Positions 16,484 to 26,900 of a stretch of 43,433 bases of DNA are shown here, piece after piece. The stretch is taken from positions 1-43,433 of the forward strand of contig CAITZA010000112.1 in assembly GCA_903896745.1 (NCBI GenBank), given 5' to 3'. The DNA is from an uncultured Desulfomonile sp. (lineage in GTDB: Bacteria > Desulfobacterota > Desulfomonilia > Desulfomonilales > Desulfomonilaceae). Both the position numbers and the translations under genes were made by a program. The number at the start of each line of letters is the position of its first letter. Position 1 is the stretch's first letter. Below the pieces are notes generated by a model that had not been told where the DNA came from, did no database searches, and saw nothing but the letters and a program-made list of their open reading frames with translations.

Positions 16484-16939
16484 CTATTTAGCCTTGATGG
16501 TATCCAGGAACTTGTCCTTGAGGCCTTTTGCCTTTTCGGCAATTTTGCTCGACTTGGAGGAAGTAGCGGACGCTTCCTTGGCCCTCTTCTCCACAAGCTC
16601 CAATATAGACATTTCGGCGCCATCGCCAGCACGGAAACCCTTTTTTATGATGCGGGTATATCCACCATCCCTAGTGGCATACCGTGGAGCAATGTCATCA
16701 AAAAGGGAACGAGCCACGGCTTGGGATCTTATAACCTGCAATGCCTGCCTGCGCGCATGCAGATCGCCACGCTTTCCAAGAGTGATCATGTGTTCAGCAA
16801 GAGACCGAACCGCTTTGGCTCTGGTATCAGTAGTAGTAATGCTTTCATGTTCCAGTAGCGATGTGACCATGTTCCTAAGCATAGCTTCACGATGAGATGT
16901 TCTCATACCTAATTTATATCTGGCTTTTTTGTGACGCAT
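16484..16939 (-). CDS. rplQ: 50S ribosomal protein L17
   Basis: Large-subunit protein near the peptide exit tunnel. The N-terminal [12 protein letters not shown] and the following [17 protein letters not shown] stretch are clear L17 signatures. At 151 residues it exceeds the E. coli protein (127) through a C-terminal tail rich in Lys, Ser and Ala (about 118-151), a common lineage-variable extension. Last gene of the array; 15 bp after rpoA. Confidence 0.97.
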   Translation of the reverse strand: MRHKKARYKLGMRTSHREAMLRNMVTSLLEHESITTTDTRAKAVRSLAEHMITLGKRGDLHARRQALQVIRSQAVARSLFDDIAPRYATRDGGYTRIIKKGFRAGDGAEMSILELVEKRAKEASATSSKSSKIAEKAKGLKDKFLDTIKAK

Positions 16940-16954
16940 AAACTTTTCTCCGAA

Positions 16955-18004
16955 TCATTCGCCTACGGCGTTTTCTCTTTCTTTCCGCATTGCCTCGAGT
17001 TCTTCTCTGCTGGGGAAATTAGGAATGGACATTCCTAAGATCAGCCCCATGTCCGCGAGGATTTCTTTTATCTCATTGAGAGACTTTCTACCGAAATTCT
17101 TGGTTTTAAGCATTTCCTGTTCGGATTTCTGGACAAGCTCACCAATGAAGCGAATATCCGCATTTTTAAGGCAATTGGCGGACCGAACACTCAACTCGAG
17201 TTCATTAACGCTTCTATGAAGATTTTCATTGATCTGAGGCTCGTGGTGAACCTTTTCTTCATAAACAGGCCTCTCCTCTTCCTCAAAATTGAGAAAGACC
17301 TTAAACTGTTCGCGAAGAATCTGGGCGGCCTGAGCCAAGGCATCCCTGGGATGAACTGAGCCGTTGGTCCATATTTCCATTGTCAGTTTGTCGTAATCGG
17401 TTTGTTGACCTACACGGGTGTTGGTAATCTTGTAACTAACCTTACGAATAGGCGAATAAACGGCGTCCAGGAAAAGTGTGCCCAATGGTTCTTCATCAGA
17501 CCTGTGGGTTTCGGCAGAAGCGTAGCCTTTACCCCAGTCGGCTGTCATCGATACGACAAGCCGTCCTTCTTTTGAAAGAGTAGCCAGCACCAGTTCCGGA
17601 TTAATTATTTCGACAGTTTCGTCAGCCTGAATAGAGCCAGCCAACACATCTCCCTCGCCGTTTGCCTCCAGCCGCAGAGTTCTTGGACCGAGTGAGTGCA
17701 ATTTTAGCTGTATTTTCTTCAGGTTCAGTAGTAAATCAGTTACATCTTCCTTAACTCCGGGAATAGTGGAAAACTCGTGGAGGACGCCATCGATTTTAAC
17801 CAATTTAACAGCCGCTCCACGTAGTGAAGACAGCAAAACGCGTCTTAAAGCGTTTCCCAGAGTAATTCCGAAACCCCTTTCTAGAGGCTCGCAAACGAAT
17901 TTCCCGTAAAAAGGGGACTCTGTCGAACCATCCACCTCAATGGGCTTGGGTGAAATTAGTTCGGTCCAATTTCGGGTCATCAGGGTTTGCCCTGGATCGA
18001 TCAT
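16955..18004 (-). CDS. rpoA: RNA polymerase alpha subunit
   Basis: Alpha subunit, 349 residues. The N-terminal dimerisation domain carries [20 protein letters not shown] (about 31-50). The C-terminal domain that contacts UP elements and activators begins near 270, with [15 protein letters not shown] retaining the DNA-contacting Arg. A flexible linker with [10 protein letters not shown] joins the two. The spacer to the upstream rpsD is 160 bp, larger than elsewhere in the array, and has no clear promoter. Confidence 0.98.
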   Translation of the reverse strand: MIDPGQTLMTRNWTELISPKPIEVDGSTESPFYGKFVCEPLERGFGITLGNALRRVLLSSLRGAAVKLVKIDGVLHEFSTIPGVKEDVTDLLLNLKKIQLKLHSLGPRTLRLEANGEGDVLAGSIQADETVEIINPELVLATLSKEGRLVVSMTADWGKGYASAETHRSDEEPLGTLFLDAVYSPIRKVSYKITNTRVGQQTDYDKLTMEIWTNGSVHPRDALAQAAQILREQFKVFLNFEEEERPVYEEKVHHEPQINENLHRSVNELELSVRSANCLKNADIRFIGELVQKSEQEMLKTKNFGRKSLNEIKEILADMGLILGMSIPNFPSREELEAMRKERENAVGE

Positions 18005-18164
18005 GGATTCCCTCTCGTGATTCGAGCATTCCGCAGAATCGGAAAACTATTGAGGCGTCGAGCTAACAGACTGGACGATTGGGCGATACCAAAGTTCAAG
18101 CAAGTTAACCAGACGCCATAGAACTTGACTGAGGAGTCTACAAGGTTCAACCAGCCATAAGGGG

Positions 18165-18791
18165 CTATTTGGAGTAAAATTCAACTATTAACTGTTCCTT
18201 AATGGTTGGCGGCAATTCTTCGCGGGTAGGATAACCCTTAATTTCGCCCTTGAAGGCTGCCGGATCAACTTCCAGCCATTGCGGAACCTGCCTACGACCA
18301 ACAGCATCCATTGACTCTTCGATTGCCTTTATTTTACGACTTTTCTCCTTGACCTCAACTGTCATTCCAGGCTTCGTGCTGTATGAGGCGATATCTACTT
18401 TTCGCCCATTCACAAGGAAATGACCGTGGTTGATCAATTGCCGCGCCTCGGTGCGAGATGACGCAAACCCCATACGGTAAACGATATTGTCTAGCCGGGA
18501 TTCCAGGAGTAGCAACAAGTTCTCACCAGTTACTCCCTTCTTTCTTTCTGCAAGGGCATAATAATTGCGGAACTGTTTTTCGAGAACGCCATATATTCTG
18601 CGAACTTTCTGTTTTTCCCGGAGTTGTACACCATAATCGGTATACTTGGCTCTACCCTGACCATGCTGTCCAGGGGGATAATTACGTCTCTCGACAGAGC
18701 ACTTATCCGAATAGCACCGATCGCCCTTCAGAAACAACTTGGTGGTTTCACGGCGGCAAAATCTGCAAACTGATTCACGATATCGCGCCAA
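18165..18791 (-). CDS. rpsD: 30S ribosomal protein S4
   Basis: Primary 16S rRNA binder and, in many bacteria, translational repressor of the alpha operon. 208 residues, with the S4 RNA-binding domain at about 98-165 ([20 protein letters not shown]). The N-terminus has a cysteine set CRFC ... CYSDKC near residues 9-31, marking the zinc-binding form rather than the cysteine-free form. It starts 43 bp after rpsK. Confidence 0.97.
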   Translation of the reverse strand: MARYRESVCRFCRRETTKLFLKGDRCYSDKCSVERRNYPPGQHGQGRAKYTDYGVQLREKQKVRRIYGVLEKQFRNYYALAERKKGVTGENLLLLLESRLDNIVYRMGFASSRTEARQLINHGHFLVNGRKVDIASYSTKPGMTVEVKEKSRKIKAIEESMDAVGRRQVPQWLEVDPAAFKGEIKGYPTREELPPTIKEQLIVEFYSK

Positions 18792-18834
18792 CGCAGACTC
18801 CTTTTATATCTAAAGAATGTGAATCTCCAAAAAA

Positions 18835-19224
18835 TTAAACTCTTCGTCTCTTCGGAGGTCTGCAGCCATTATGAGGCACCGGGGTGACATCCTTGATAAG
18901 AGTTATCTGAAAACCGATAGCCTGCAATGAGCGCAAGGCAGCTTCCCTGCCCGCGCCGGGGCCATTAATTAAAACCTCAACACTTCGCATCCCATGTTCC
19001 ATGGCTTTGCGAGCAGCGTCTTCCGCAGCCAGTTGCGCAGCAAAGGGGGTGGACTTACGGGAACCTTTGAAGCCCTGTGTCCCCGAAGACGACCACGCAA
19101 CAACGTTTCCATCAGTATCGGTGATGGTTACAATTGTGTTGTTGAACGTGGATTGTATATGCGCAACACCTCGGGGTATATTCCGTCTTTCTTTCTTTTT
19201 CCTGACTATTCGCCTTCTCGGCAT
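18835..19224 (-). CDS. rpsK: 30S ribosomal protein S11
   Basis: Platform protein of the small subunit, 129 residues. Signatures are [16 protein letters not shown] (22-37), [17 protein letters not shown] and the C-terminal [18 protein letters not shown]. The 161-bp spacer before it holds no recognisable gene or promoter. Confidence 0.97.
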   Translation of the reverse strand: MPRRRIVRKKKERRNIPRGVAHIQSTFNNTIVTITDTDGNVVAWSSSGTQGFKGSRKSTPFAAQLAAEDAARKAMEHGMRSVEVLINGPGAGREAALRSLQAIGFQITLIKDVTPVPHNGCRPPKRRRV

Positions 19225-19385
19225 TGATTTCTCCGTAAATGACTATCTTTGAACGCGGAATCGTTTCAAATTCCATAAGTTCCGGACTAAGCCACAAGGG
19301 TCACATAAGTCAGCGACCGCCGGTTATGTCTGAAAGTCTAGTTTTAACCAAAGCAATGACGCTCAAACAAACGATGCAGAATAAA

Positions 19386-19754
19386 CTATTTCTTTTTCCC
19401 AATCTGCATTTTTCGCGGGCCTTTTCTTGTCCGGGCATTCGTATGAGTACGTTGTCCGCGGACCGGCAAGCCCCTGCGGTGTCTTAAACCGCGGTAGCAG
19501 CCGAGATCCATGAGACGCTTGATATTCATGGTAATCTCTCTGCGGAGATCACCCTCGACCTTGTAGGACCGATCAAGTACCTCTCGAATTTTGGCTACAT
19601 CGACTTCGGTTAAACGATCCGAATTCATATTCGGATCCAAGTTAGATTCTTCCAGAATCCGTCGGGCGGTAGCTCTACCTATCCCGTATATGTATGTAAG
19701 CGCAATTTCCAAACGCTTGTTCTTGGGAAGGTCTATACCTGCAATACGCGCCAC
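19386..19754 (-). CDS. rpsM: 30S ribosomal protein S13
   Basis: Head protein contacting the P-site tRNA and the intersubunit bridge. 122 residues: [14 protein letters not shown] start, helix-two-turn-helix at 14-60, and the basic C-terminal [17 protein letters not shown] tail. It follows rpmJ by 36 bp. Confidence 0.98.
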   Translation of the reverse strand: MARIAGIDLPKNKRLEIALTYIYGIGRATARRILEESNLDPNMNSDRLTEVDVAKIREVLDRSYKVEGDLRREITMNIKRLMDLGCYRGLRHRRGLPVRGQRTHTNARTRKGPRKMQIGKKK

Positions 19755-19790
19755 GTTATTCCTCCACGCGAAAAAACCACAACGACATCA

Positions 19791-19904
19791 TCATCCCTGT
19801 CGCTGTTTGTGTTTTGGGTTTTCGCAAATGACTCGAACCAAGCCCTTGCGTTTGATTATTTTACATTTGTCACAAAGCCGTTTAACGGATGCCCTTACTT
19901 TCAC
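19791..19904 (-). CDS. rpmJ: 50S ribosomal protein L36
   Basis: 37 residues, too short for most ORF cutoffs, read by eye. It begins [16 protein letters not shown] from a GTG codon behind GGAGG. The zinc ribbon ligands are C11, C14, C27 and H32 (LCDKC ... VICENPKH), so this is the zinc-binding L36 form. It sits between adk and rpsM, with no infA or map gene in front. Confidence 0.95.
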   Translation of the reverse strand: MKVRASVKRLCDKCKIIKRKGLVRVICENPKHKQRQG

Positions 19905-19941
19905 GGCGCCCTCCTGTTTCAACAGACATGGCCTGTATGAA

Positions 19942-20589
19942 CTAGCCTAGCACCTTTTCAATTGAAGCGAATATCTCGCCAATTGGTCCGACGCCTTTGA
20001 CTCTTCTAAGCAGGCCCTGGCCATCGTAATAATCGATTAGTGGAGATGTCGCGCTGTTATAAACAGCCAATCTCTCACGGATTGTTTTTTCGTTGTCATC
20101 ATCTCGCTGATACAAATCACCGCCACAAGTGTCGCATTTACCCTCGGCCTTTGGAGGGTTGAACATGATGTGATACATCTTTCCGCACGCCGAATCCCTG
20201 CATGTCCTGCGACCAGACAGGCGCGCAACCAGTTCCTCGTCGGGTACATCCACTAGAATAGCATGATCTATTGTCTTTTTCAAAGAGGTCAAAATTTTGT
20301 CGAGAGCCTCGGCTTGAGCCAGGGTCCTGGGAAACCCGTCCAGCATAAACCCTTTTTCAAGATCCGGCTTGGCCAGTCGTTCCTCCACTACCCCAATAAC
20401 CACGTCATCCGGGACGAGTTCGCCCTTGTCCATGAAGGTCTTGGCCTTCAATCCCATCGGGGTCCCTTCCTTGAGAGCTGCTCTAAAAATGTCCCCCGTG
20501 GAAATCTGTGGCACACCAAGTTTCTCAGTCAGTTTTTTTGCCTGAGTTCCCTTACCTGATCCAGGTCCTCCCAATAACACGATTCTCAT
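19942..20589 (-). CDS. adk: adenylate kinase, zinc-lid type
   Basis: Interconverts AMP + ATP and 2 ADP, setting cellular energy charge. 215 residues: P-loop [14 protein letters not shown] (7-20), AMP-binding ISTGDIFR and DGFPRT (about 85-90), lid domain [13 protein letters not shown] ... GKCDTCGG with four cysteines, meaning a metal-stabilised long lid rather than the E. coli hydrogen-bonded lid. It is embedded after secY (29-bp gap), as in many bacterial spc operons, but is followed directly by rpmJ. Confidence 0.97.
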   Translation of the reverse strand: MRIVLLGGPGSGKGTQAKKLTEKLGVPQISTGDIFRAALKEGTPMGLKAKTFMDKGELVPDDVVIGVVEERLAKPDLEKGFMLDGFPRTLAQAEALDKILTSLKKTIDHAILVDVPDEELVARLSGRRTCRDSACGKMYHIMFNPPKAEGKCDTCGGDLYQRDDDNEKTIRERLAVYNSATSPLIDYYDGQGLLRRVKGVGPIGEIFASIEKVLG

Positions 20590-20618
20590 GATTCCTACCT
20601 CTTAGTGGAAATAACGAG

Positions 20619-21911
20619 TTAGCGCCTGCCTTTTATTCGGCCGGTCCTGATGAAACCCTCATAATGTCGTTGAATCATGTGCGTCTCTATCTGAGTCAAG
20701 GTATCCAGAGCCACACCGACTACGATTAGCAATGATGTTCCACCGAAATAGAAAGGCGCATTAAAACGACCTATAAGTATTGACGGCAAAACGCAAACAA
20801 CAGATATGTAGATGGCCCCACCCAAAGTAAGTCTAGTGAGTACCTTGTCAATATACTGAGCAGTTTTCTTTCCAGGCCTTATTCCGGGAATATAGCCTCC
20901 ATACTTTTTCATATTCTCTGCTACATCGACAGGATTGAAGGTAACAGCGGTATAAAAGTAGCAGAAAAAAACAATCATTACGACATATATGCCCTCATAC
21001 ACAAATGTTCCAGGTCGCAGCCAATTAGTGATCGAAGTCAAAACAGGAACGTTCAGAAACTGTGCAATGGTCGCCGGAAAGATGATCAGGGATGAAGCGA
21101 AGATAGGCGGAATGACCCCTGCAGTATTAACCTTAAGAGGCAAATGGGTAGTCTGCCCTCCATAAATCCTTCGCCCAACAACACGTTTGGCATATTGAAC
21201 AGGTATTCTTCTCTGGCCCCGCTCCATGAACACGATGATTGCGATGACTGCAATCATGATGGCGAACAGGAGGAGAAGCACAAGGAATCCAAGATCACCG
21301 GTTTGAACCAGTTGTATGGTACTGCCCACTGCGGATGGCATTCGGGCTACGATACCTGCGAATATGATAAGCGATATACCGTTGCCAATGCCTCGCTCGG
21401 TAATTTGTTCACCCAACCACATGATAAAAGCAGTACCTGCGGTGAGTGTAATCATTGAGAGCACAACGAATGCAGGCTTCGACATATAGACCAGGTTTTC
21501 GGTCTGCGCCAGTCCCACACTAATGCCCATACCCTGAATAAGAGACAAGACAACCGTTCCATAGCGTGTATACTGCGTAATCTTCTTGCGACCGGCTTCC
21601 CCCTCCTTGGACAGTCGTTCAAGGTGAGGAACGACAACCGTGAGCAGTTGAAGTATGATTGAGGCGCTAATGTACGGCATGATACCGAGAGAAAAAACCG
21701 AGAAATTTTCCAGCGCGCCACCTGTAAACATATCAATGACGCCAAAAAGTGTTTGTTGGTATCGGCCAAAGAAGTCCTTCAAGGCAGCGGCGTTAATCCC
21801 AGGAGTAGGAATATGAACGCCGATTCGATAAACCAGAAGCATTAGAAGAGTGAATATTACTCTACGTTTTAACTCTGGAATTTTTGCTATATTGCCGATA
21901 GAACCTATCAC
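20619..21911 (-). CDS. secY: preprotein translocase subunit SecY
   Basis: Channel-forming subunit of the Sec translocon, 430 residues with ten transmembrane helices. The landmark regions are FTLLMLLVYRIGVHIPTPGI (20-39), the plug area near ENFSVFSLGIMPYI (68-81), and GIRPGKKTAQYIDKVLTR in the cytosolic loop that contacts ribosome and SecA. It follows rplO with a 65-bp spacer. Confidence 0.98.
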   Translation of the reverse strand: MIGSIGNIAKIPELKRRVIFTLLMLLVYRIGVHIPTPGINAAALKDFFGRYQQTLFGVIDMFTGGALENFSVFSLGIMPYISASIILQLLTVVVPHLERLSKEGEAGRKKITQYTRYGTVVLSLIQGMGISVGLAQTENLVYMSKPAFVVLSMITLTAGTAFIMWLGEQITERGIGNGISLIIFAGIVARMPSAVGSTIQLVQTGDLGFLVLLLLFAIMIAVIAIIVFMERGQRRIPVQYAKRVVGRRIYGGQTTHLPLKVNTAGVIPPIFASSLIIFPATIAQFLNVPVLTSITNWLRPGTFVYEGIYVVMIVFFCYFYTAVTFNPVDVAENMKKYGGYIPGIRPGKKTAQYIDKVLTRLTLGGAIYISVVCVLPSILIGRFNAPFYFGGTSLLIVVGVALDTLTQIETHMIQRHYEGFIRTGRIKGRR

Positions 21912-21976
21912 GCGGATGTCTCCTGGATCTACACCTTTATCGGTTTAGAAAGTTGACTAAATCTCTATTGTTACGT

Positions 21977-22402
21977 CTATTCAACTTTGCCGCCGGCCTC
22001 ATTGATCTTCTTCATGGCTGCAGCGCTCACCCGATCAACCTTCACAGTGAAAGCTGTTGTGAGATCGCCATCAGCGAGCAGCTTGACCGGACCCTGTCTT
22101 TTTACAATTCCTTTGGCTCTAAGCAGCTCAGGGGTGACTGTTTCCGCCGGATCGAGACGGTTGAGAACATCCAGGTTAATCACGTTATAGGCTGTGCGAA
22201 ATATGTTGGTGAACCCCTTCTTGGGAAGGCGTCTCTGAAGTGGCATCTGACCGCCTTCAAAGCCTCTACCGACTTTTCCGCCAGATCTGGATTTTTGACC
22301 TTTATGACCTTTGCCGCATGTCTTGCCGAGTCCTGACGACTCACCTCGTCCCACTCGCTTGCTTTTCTTATTATCGGGGCCAAATAAATTAGAGAGATTC
22401 AT
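21977..22402 (-). CDS. rplO: 50S ribosomal protein L15
   Basis: Late-assembly large-subunit protein, 141 residues. The N-terminus MNLSNLFGPDNKKSKRVGRG and the glycine-rich SGLGKTCGKGHKGQKSRSG stretch are diagnostic. The ATG at 22402 is preferred because GGAGC precedes it; a TTG four codons upstream overlaps that site. Confidence 0.96.
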   Translation of the reverse strand: MNLSNLFGPDNKKSKRVGRGESSGLGKTCGKGHKGQKSRSGGKVGRGFEGGQMPLQRRLPKKGFTNIFRTAYNVINLDVLNRLDPAETVTPELLRAKGIVKRQGPVKLLADGDLTTAFTVKVDRVSAAAMKKINEAGGKVE

Positions 22403-22425
22403 CAAAAGCTCCAATTGAACCTGTT

Positions 22426-22605
22426 TTATTCAATCACTTCTTCAACTTCGACAAGATGGGCCACCTTTGTAATCATTCCTCTAACTTCCGGCGTTTCATG
22501 AAGAAATTTGAAGGAATTGATTTTGGTCAGTCCCAGACCTCTGACAGTATCTTTCTGCCCCTGGGTAGCCTTGATCTTGCTCTTCCTGAGGATAACTTTA
22601 AGCAT
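22426..22605 (-). CDS. rpmD: 50S ribosomal protein L30
   Basis: 59 residues beginning [18 protein letters not shown], with the L30 signature [21 protein letters not shown]. Its start overlaps the end of rpsE by eight bases, implying coupled translation. A longer upstream frame exists but lies entirely inside rpsE and is not coding. Confidence 0.95.
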   Translation of the reverse strand: MLKVILRKSKIKATQGQKDTVRGLGLTKINSFKFLHETPEVRGMITKVAHLVEVEEVIE

Positions 22606-23137
22606 TGACAAGGAAATCATCTCCTTTATCTGAGTCATCATCTGATGGGCCGAGCTTGCCGAGTTTCCTGGCAATCTGTTGCTGGGTCCGAAGTCCCTTG
22701 AGGCCCTCAAACGTGGCCTTAACGACGTTATGTGGGTTATTTGTTCCAATACACTTTGTGAGTATGTCACGAATTCCAACGGCTTCCATAACAGCTCTGA
22801 CGGCTCCGCCAGCGATAACTCCGGTTCCTGAGCCTGCCGGCTTAAGAAGAACCTTGGCGGCCCCATACTCGCCAGTAATTTCATGAGGCACAGTTCCGTG
22901 GATAATGGGCACATCAACCATATAGGATTTAGCTCTGTCCACACCTTTGCGAATAGCTTCAGGAACCTCGTTGGCCTTTCCAAGCCCGTATCCTACACGA
23001 CCGTTTCCGTCGCCAACAACAACAACTGCGCTGAAAGAAAACCTTCTTCCGCCTTTGACAACTTTTGCAACACGACTAAGGTGGACCACACGATCCTTCA
23101 GTTCTGATTCAGCACCAACATCGGTTCTATTGAGCAA
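22598..23137 (-). CDS. rpsE: 30S ribosomal protein S5
   Basis: Small-subunit body protein acting in decoding fidelity and mRNA helicase function. 179 residues: [20 protein letters not shown] (12-31), then [20 protein letters not shown] and [21 protein letters not shown]. The start codon is TTG, nine bases after AGGAGG (near 23147-23152). No ATG precedes the conserved core. It begins 21 bp after rplR. Confidence 0.96.
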   Translation of the reverse strand: MLNRTDVGAESELKDRVVHLSRVAKVVKGGRRFSFSAVVVVGDGNGRVGYGLGKANEVPEAIRKGVDRAKSYMVDVPIIHGTVPHEITGEYGAAKVLLKPAGSGTGVIAGGAVRAVMEAVGIRDILTKCIGTNNPHNVVKATFEGLKGLRTQQQIARKLGKLGPSDDDSDKGDDFLVNA

Positions 23138-23158
23138 CGGGCTATTCCTCCTTTGAGA

Positions 23159-23527
23159 CTAGAAATTAAGTCCGGCTTCTCTGGCGCCGTCGGCCAATGC
23201 CTTGACCTTACCGTGATAGAGATATGGTCCTCTGTCAAAAACAACCTTGTCGATATTTTTTTCCAAAGCCTTGACGGCAAGCCTTTTACCGACAGCCCGA
23301 GCTGTATCCTTATTGAAGGGGTCCCCGGGCTTCCTTCTAAAGTCTTTATCCAGAGTTGATGCCTGGACGAGGGTCACACCGGAAACATCGTCGATAATTT
23401 GGGCGAAAATATTCTTGTTAGAGCGATAGACTGACAGTCTACGACGTTCCTTGTTACCAGCGATTTTATACCTGACCCGGGTGGTCCGCTTTTTCCGTGA
23501 ATCAATCTTTGCCGACTCGACAGACAT
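23159..23527 (-). CDS. rplR: 50S ribosomal protein L18
   Basis: 5S rRNA-binding protein, 122 residues. Signatures: [32 protein letters not shown] and the C-terminal [20 protein letters not shown]. The ATG at 23527 has AGGA upstream and matches family length; the longer frame to 23716 runs inside rplF and is ignored. Confidence 0.96.
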   Translation of the reverse strand: MSVESAKIDSRKKRTTRVRYKIAGNKERRRLSVYRSNKNIFAQIIDDVSGVTLVQASTLDKDFRRKPGDPFNKDTARAVGKRLAVKALEKNIDKVVFDRGPYLYHGKVKALADGAREAGLNF

Positions 23528-23570
23528 TCCTGGTTCCTCTCTTGAACAACTAAATGAGCAATGCAAGTAG

Positions 23571-24110
23571 TTACTTGGATCCCGCTTTTCCAACCTTACG
23601 TCTGACATCTTCGCCGACATACCGGATGCCCTTGCCTCTGTATGGCTCAGGTTTTCTAACGCGCCTGATACGTGCGGCCAATTCACCAACCTGTTGCTTA
23701 TCGATTCCTCTGACATGCAGTAGAGTGTTCTTTTCGACCTCGACGGTCAAACCCTCAGGAATTTGCATGACAACGGGATTGGAAAAACCGACATTCAAGG
23801 TAAGAGCGAGCGGGTTCGCTTCAGCTCGATACCCTACGCCAACGATTTCCAGGGATTTCGTGAATCCCGAGGTAACACCGGTAACCATATTTTGAATTAG
23901 GGTTCTGGTGAGACCATGCATCGCCCGACATTTACGATGGTCGGATAACGCCGACACTCGAATATGAGTCCCATCGACGTTGACTTGGACTAAATCAGAT
24001 AAAGTCATGCCAAGCGATCCTTTGGGTCCATTAACGGAGATGTTTAAGCCATCCATGTCAATAGAAACCTTTTCAGGAATCGCTATGGGCGCTTTGCCTA
24101 TTCTCGACAT
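23571..24110 (-). CDS. rplF: 50S ribosomal protein L6
   Basis: Two-domain protein of the factor-binding region, 179 residues. [15 protein letters not shown] opens it; the second domain shows VGVGYRAEA and the C-terminal signature [16 protein letters not shown]. Regular spacing to rpsH (25 bp) and rplR (43 bp). Confidence 0.98.
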   Translation of the reverse strand: MSRIGKAPIAIPEKVSIDMDGLNISVNGPKGSLGMTLSDLVQVNVDGTHIRVSALSDHRKCRAMHGLTRTLIQNMVTGVTSGFTKSLEIVGVGYRAEANPLALTLNVGFSNPVVMQIPEGLTVEVEKNTLLHVRGIDKQQVGELAARIRRVRKPEPYRGKGIRYVGEDVRRKVGKAGSK

Positions 24111-24135
24111 AAGTAAAGCTCCTAACTAAAGGCTG

Positions 24136-24540
24136 TTACCAAATGCTACAAAGGACTTCGCCGCCAATTTTTCTGCGCCGGGCTTCCTTGTCAGTCATAA
24201 TTCCCTGAGAAGTTGACAACACTAATATACCAATGCCGCCATGACTTTTGAGATCATGATCATGACCGACATAAACACGTCGGCCTGGAGTGGATACTCT
24301 TTTCAAGCCTTCGATAACACATTGTGTCTCATCATCAAATCTCAAGTTAAGCTTCAGCACGCCCTGCTTGTTTTTCGCTGAACGTATGACCTTATATTTT
24401 TTAAGGTAACCTTCTTCTTTCAAAATCTGGACGATACCGATTTTGAGATTAGAAGCCGGTATCGTCACTTGATCTTTACGCGCCTGCTTCGCATTTCTTA
24501 TGCGAGTCAACATATCCGCAATCGGATCGGTCATGCTCAT
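24136..24540 (-). CDS. rpsH: 30S ribosomal protein S8
   Basis: Primary 16S rRNA binder; in E. coli also the translational repressor of the spc operon. 134 residues, MSMTDPIADMLTRIRNAKQ at the start and STSQGIMTDKEARRRKIGGE at the end. Two in-frame ATGs (24540, 24534) are close together and either may initiate. Confidence 0.97.
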   Translation of the reverse strand: MSMTDPIADMLTRIRNAKQARKDQVTIPASNLKIGIVQILKEEGYLKKYKVIRSAKNKQGVLKLNLRFDDETQCVIEGLKRVSTPGRRVYVGHDHDLKSHGGIGILVLSTSQGIMTDKEARRRKIGGEVLCSIW

Positions 24541-24552
24541 TGAAGTGAACTC

Positions 24553-24738
24553 CTACCAGCTCGATTTGACCATGCCCGGGATGTTTCCCCTTAGGGCCTG
24601 ATCTCTAAGGCATATACGGCACAACTGGAATTTTCTGTAATAAGCTCTTGGCCGCCCACATATCTTGCAGCGGTTGTAAGCCCTTACACCAAACTTTTGA
24701 GGCCTTGCGGCCTTAACCATCATGGATATCTTCGCCAC
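24553..24738 (-). CDS. rpsN: 30S ribosomal protein S14, zinc-binding type
   Basis: 61 residues: the short S14 form with four cysteines, [15 protein letters not shown] and LCRICLRD, which bind zinc. Gammaproteobacteria mostly carry the longer cysteine-free form, so this is a lineage clue. Located between rplE and rpsH as usual. Confidence 0.97.
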   Translation of the reverse strand: MAKISMMVKAARPQKFGVRAYNRCKICGRPRAYYRKFQLCRICLRDQALRGNIPGMVKSSW

Positions 24739-24763
24739 GATTCCTCCTTAAAGGAGAAGTAAT

Positions 24764-25306
24764 CTATTTTCGGAACGGCATGCCAAGCTGTTCGAGCAAC
24801 TGCCGGGCCTCTTCATCAGTTTTTGCGCTAGTAACAACTGTAATGTTCATACCGCGAATTTTTTCAATTCTGTCGTAATTGATCTCCGGGAATATGATCT
24901 GTTCCTTGATTCCCATCGAGAAATTACCTCGCCCATCAAAGCCTTTCGGATTGACGCCCCTGAAGTCTCGAACCCGCGGAAGCGCGATATTGATGAGCTT
25001 GTCGAGAAAGTGATACATGTTGTCACGCCTTAACGTGACCTTGCAGCCGATGGTCATGCCTTCTCTCAGTTTGAAAGAGGCGATTGATTTGCGCGCCTTA
25101 CGCATGACTGGCCACTGGCCCGCAATCATGGCCATTTCCTGCTGGGCGTTGTCCAGAATTTTTGAGTTCTGGATTGCCTCACCCAAACCCATATTTAGAA
25201 CGACCTTCTTCAGGGTAGGTATCTGCATAGGATTGCGATACTTGAACTTTTCCTGAAGAGCAGGACCAACAGTAGTTTTATAATGCTCTCTCAGCCTTGA
25301 AGACAT
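24764..25306 (-). CDS. rplE: 50S ribosomal protein L5
   Basis: Central protuberance protein binding 5S rRNA and P-site tRNA. 180 residues: [17 protein letters not shown], then [40 protein letters not shown] and the C-terminal [14 protein letters not shown]. All family blocks are present. Confidence 0.98.
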   Translation of the reverse strand: MSSRLREHYKTTVGPALQEKFKYRNPMQIPTLKKVVLNMGLGEAIQNSKILDNAQQEMAMIAGQWPVMRKARKSIASFKLREGMTIGCKVTLRRDNMYHFLDKLINIALPRVRDFRGVNPKGFDGRGNFSMGIKEQIIFPEINYDRIEKIRGMNITVVTSAKTDEEARQLLEQLGMPFRK

Positions 25307-25318
25307 GCCTGTATCCTT

Positions 25319-25639
25319 CTAGTTTTCCAATTGTTCCATGCATTTCTTGCAAAAACGAACCCTGTCTCCGTCATCCAGGGTCTTGACACCTGTTCTGGAT
25401 GGCTTGGAACATTTGGGACAAACAAGCATAAGTTTGGACAACTGAATTGGGGATTCCTTTTCAATAATACCACCCTGCTTGCCGGGGCCAGATCCAGCTT
25501 TCGTGTGACGCTTGACCATGTTCACACCCTCGACAAGCGCTGTGTCCTTTTCCCTGTTTACCTTGAGCACCTTACCTTCTTTGCCCTTATTCTTGCCGGA
25601 AAGTACCCTGATTTTATCATTTTTCTTAATGCTCGACAT
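25319..25639 (-). CDS. rplX: 50S ribosomal protein L24
   Basis: Assembly initiator of the large subunit, 106 residues. A KOW motif lies at the N-terminus ([20 protein letters not shown]). A C-terminal zinc ribbon follows ([12 protein letters not shown] ... VRFCKKC), present in many but not all L24 proteins. It starts three bases before the rplN stop region. Confidence 0.97.
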   Translation of the reverse strand: MSSIKKNDKIRVLSGKNKGKEGKVLKVNREKDTALVEGVNMVKRHTKAGSGPGKQGGIIEKESPIQLSKLMLVCPKCSKPSRTGVKTLDDGDRVRFCKKCMEQLEN

Positions 25640-25642
25640 GAC

Positions 25643-26011
25643 TTACAAGACCTCCGGCGCGAGGGAGACAATTTTCATGAACTTTTTGGCCCTGAGTTCA
25701 CGCGCAACGGGGCCAAAAATTCGGGTTCCGATCGGCTCAAGCTGATTGTTAATTAACACAGCCGAGTTGTCATCGAAGCGTATATAGGAGCCGTCCTGTC
25801 TTCTAACGGCCCTGCAGGTGCGTACAACCACAGCCTTATGCACTTCGCCTTTTTTGACCTTGGAATTGGGAATGGCCTGTTTCACGGAAACTACGACGAC
25901 ATCACCCACGCTAGCGTACTTCCTCCTGGTTCCACCCAGAATCTTGACGCAATATATTTCCTTAGCGCCGGAGTTGTCCGCGACATCCATTCTGGTCTGT
26001 TGCTGAATCAT
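25643..26011 (-). CDS. rplN: 50S ribosomal protein L14
   Basis: 122 residues, [27 protein letters not shown] in sequence order, with the [19 protein letters not shown] block and [23 protein letters not shown] ending. Its start overlaps rpsQ by four bases, indicating translational coupling. Confidence 0.98.
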   Translation of the reverse strand: MIQQQTRMDVADNSGAKEIYCVKILGGTRRKYASVGDVVVVSVKQAIPNSKVKKGEVHKAVVVRTCRAVRRQDGSYIRFDDNSAVLINNQLEPIGTRIFGPVARELRAKKFMKIVSLAPEVL

Positions 26012-26295
26012 GACACTCCTCCGGGTAGAGACGCCTCTTTAAGAATCTTGCGTACCCGCCAATTCTTATTTCGACTCACTGGCCGGGTCTCGACAATCAT
26101 GACCTGGTCACCGATTCTACACCGATTTTCCTCGTCATGAGCCATAAACCGTTTTCGGCGTCGGACAAACTTCTTGTAAACGGGATGGATAACAGTTCGG
26201 CTGACCTCTACTACGACGGTCTTGTCCATTTTATCGCTGATAACCATGCCAGTTCGTACTTTTCTTTGTTTGCGGTCGTCGGAGGATGTTGTCAT
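26008..26295 (-). CDS. rpsQ: 30S ribosomal protein S17
   Basis: 95 residues with an OB fold: [54 protein letters not shown]. The start overlaps rpmC by four bases. A slightly longer, polar N-terminus ([12 protein letters not shown]) than in E. coli. Confidence 0.97.
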   Translation of the reverse strand: MTTSSDDRKQRKVRTGMVISDKMDKTVVVEVSRTVIHPVYKKFVRRRKRFMAHDEENRCRIGDQVMIVETRPVSRNKNWRVRKILKEASLPGGVS

Positions 26296-26486
26296 GCAGA
26301 CCGCTCCTTTTCTCGAATTATAGTCTTAACCCGGGCAATGTCCTTGCGGACCTGGGTCAGCCGGGCAGTTTTTTCCAGTTGTCCGGTCGCTTTCTTGAAA
26401 CGAAGCTTGAATTCTTCCTCGCGGAACTCCTTCTCACGGACAGCGAGTTCCTCAACAGAAAGATCACGGAGTTCTTTAGGCTTCAT
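26292..26486 (-). CDS. rpmC: 50S ribosomal protein L29
   Basis: 64-residue helical-hairpin protein at the exit tunnel, binding site for trigger factor and [17 protein letters not shown] start and [18 protein letters not shown] end are typical. Overlaps rplP and rpsQ by four bases each. Confidence 0.96.
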   Translation of the reverse strand: MKPKELRDLSVEELAVREKEFREEEFKLRFKKATGQLEKTARLTQVRKDIARVKTIIREKERSA

Positions 26487-26899
26487 GTCAATTCCTCACG
26501 CATAACAAAACGGGTTCTGACAGGCAACTTACGAGCTGCGAGGCGGAATGCCTCTCTTGCGACCTCTGCAGGCACCCCTTCCATTTCATACATGATCTTT
26601 CCGGGTTTAACCACGGCCACCCACTCTTCCGGAGCGCCTTTTCCTTTACCCATACGAGTCTCTGCGGGCTTTTTTGTGATAGGTTTATCGGGAAACACTC
26701 GAATCCAGATCTTGCCGCCCCTCTTGACATGACGAGTCATGGCAATACGGCCTGCTTCTATCTGTCGGGAAGTAATCCAGCACGGCGCAAGCGCCATAAG
26801 TCCAAATTCACCGAAAGATACATGAACCCCTGTGGTCGGTGTGCCCTTCATCCGTCCCTTTTGCTGCTTTCGATATTTTACCTTTTTGGGCGCCAGCAT
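26483..26899 (-). CDS. rplP: 50S ribosomal protein L16
   Basis: 138 residues, contacts A-site t[22 protein letters not shown] start, [20 protein letters not shown] and [19 protein letters not shown] blocks. One base separates it from rpsC. Confidence 0.98.
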   Translation of the reverse strand: MLAPKKVKYRKQQKGRMKGTPTTGVHVSFGEFGLMALAPCWITSRQIEAGRIAMTRHVKRGGKIWIRVFPDKPITKKPAETRMGKGKGAPEEWVAVVKPGKIMYEMEGVPAEVAREAFRLAARKLPVRTRFVMREELT

Positions 26900-26900
26900 C

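Noticed and set aside
22426-22983. 185-residue minus-strand frame containing rpmD
   Set aside because: Only the last 59 residues are L30; the upstream part is the out-of-frame shadow of rpsE.
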